Below are positions 63,272-64,000 of a stretch of 64,000 bases of DNA, in pieces. The position numbers and the translations under genes are program-made. Origin of the DNA: Paludibacteraceae bacterium (lineage in GTDB: Bacteria; Bacteroidota; Bacteroidia; Bacteroidales; Paludibacteraceae); assembly GCA_024401555.1 (NCBI GenBank), contig JAKSKV010000009.1, forward strand, positions 1 through 64,000. The letters run 5' to 3'. The notes beneath the pieces are model-generated. The model was not told the DNA's origin and did no database searches. It saw only the letters and a list, made by a program, of their open reading frames with translations. The stretch's first letter is position 1, and every line of letters starts with the position of its first letter.

Positions 63272-64000
63272 TGTTCGAAAGTTTAGGCGAAAGATTAGAG
63301 CGTTCCTTCAAGATTTTGAAGGGTGAAGGTAAGATTACTGAGGTTAATGTGGCCGAGACGTTGAAGGATGTGCGTAAAGCGCTTCTCAACGCCGATGTGA
63401 ATTATAAGGTGGCTAAGACATTCACCGATACGGTGAAGGAGAAGGCGATGGGCCAGAATGTGCTCACCTCCGTTAAGCCAAGCCAATTGATGGTGAAGAT
63501 TGTTCACGATGAGTTGGCCCAATTGATGGGTGGAACCTCCGTGGATATTAATTTGACCGGTGCCCCTTCCATTATTTTGATGTCAGGTTTGCAAGGTTCC
63601 GGTAAGACTACTTTCTCTGGAAAGTTGGCCAATATGCTCAAGACAAAGAAGAGCAAAAGGCCTCTTTTGGTTGCTTGTGACGTTTACCGTCCAGCCGCTA
63701 TTGATCAATTGAAGGTATTGGGTGAGCAAATCGGTGTTCCGGTTTTCTCCGACATAGATAGCAAGGATCCTGTAGCCATCGCTTTGAAGGCTATTCAAGA
63801 GGCAAAGGCCAATGGCAATGATGTGGTGATCATCGATACCGCCGGTCGTTTGGCCGTAGATGAGCAGATGATGAACGAGATCGCTGCGGTCAAGACTGCG
63901 GTCAATCCAAATGAAATCCTTTTCGTCGTAGACTCCATGACCGGTCAGGATGCGGTGAACACTGCCAAAGAGTTCAACGAACGTTTGGATTTCGATGGTG
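63272..64000 (+). CDS. ffh: signal recognition particle protein Ffh, N-terminal part
   Basis: The frame from ATG 63272 stays open to the window end (243 codons). N domain: FESLGERLERSFKILKGEGK, DVRKALLNADVNYKVAK. GTPase domain: LMSGLQGSGKTTFSGKLA (P loop about 105-113), VACDVYRPAAIDQLK, VIIDTAGRLAVDEQMM, and VVDSMTGQDAVN. The M domain is beyond the edge. It delivers nascent membrane proteins to FtsY and the translocon. Confidence 0.97.

Overview
The window looks like a chromosome segment of a Bacteroidota organism, most likely order Bacteroidales. The evidence is a MurF-alanine racemase fusion, two proteins with type IX secretion C-terminal domains, a giant hybrid two-component regulator with a beta-propeller sensor, GSCFA, DUF4270 and DUF3108 family proteins, and promoters of the Bacteroidota type (TTTG about 19 bases upstream of TAnnTTTG). 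Overall base composition is moderate, but one stretch (about 11.5-16.6 kb) is visibly richer in G and C. I cannot name the genus.

Layout. 0-6.1 kb: a 1,504-residue double helicase (RecQ-type plus UvrD-type), a small gene broken by a stop codon, and the 3' part of a sodium-dependent transporter; this reads as an old insertion with a junction near 5,240. 6.1-11.4 kb: a nitroreductase, then an RNA-repair/RNA-quality module: a Ro60 (TROVE/VWA) protein, an array of three related structured RNAs, RtcB RNA ligase, and a divergent WYL-domain regulator. A shared inverted-repeat operator sits about 9 bases upstream of the -7 box at three promoters of this module. 11.5-17.5 kb: accessory region with an ankyrin-like protein, an NTF2-like protein, remnants of a WYL regulator and of a RhuM-like gene, an astacin-like lipoprotein protease, a YczE-like membrane protein, a sugar O-acetyltransferase and an unknown protein.

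17.6-25.7 kb: tsaD, a large secreted Ig-repeat protein with a type B type IX sorting domain, a VC0807-like membrane protein, murF-alr, and an ATPase/STAS-like regulator. 25.9-30.2 kb: hybrid two-component system and a tRNA with anticodon CAT. 30.3-36.7 kb: DUF4270 lipoprotein and glycogen synthase-like protein divergent from panC-panD, then clpB. 36.8-45.8 kb: hrpB helicase, a GH74-like propeller protein with a type IX signal, an HD-domain protein, GSCFA protein, OmpA-like lipoprotein, ispF.

45.8-54.7 kb: a hybrid histidine kinase and a sigma54-type response regulator with a degenerate AAA+ domain, a LysE-like exporter, then an overlapping operon engB - acyltransferase - glycosyltransferase - DUF3108 - MscS. 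54.7-58.7 kb: tandem paralogous membrane J-domain proteins. 58.7-62.5 kb: a cluster of short palindromic repeats, a papain-like lipoprotein protease, a pentapeptide-repeat lipoprotein, small gene remnants and a truncated Rpn-type nuclease. The window ends in a small secreted protein and the first 243 codons of ffh.

The most interesting region is 8.4-10.4 kb. Three RNAs share the same internal signature (TGCCGTA, nine bases, TACTTC, read on the minus strand) directly next to their closing stems, while the stems themselves differ in sequence and remain paired. They lie between the RNA ligase and the Ro protein and are best read as a Y-RNA-like array. No CRISPR array, rRNA gene or intact insertion sequence was seen.
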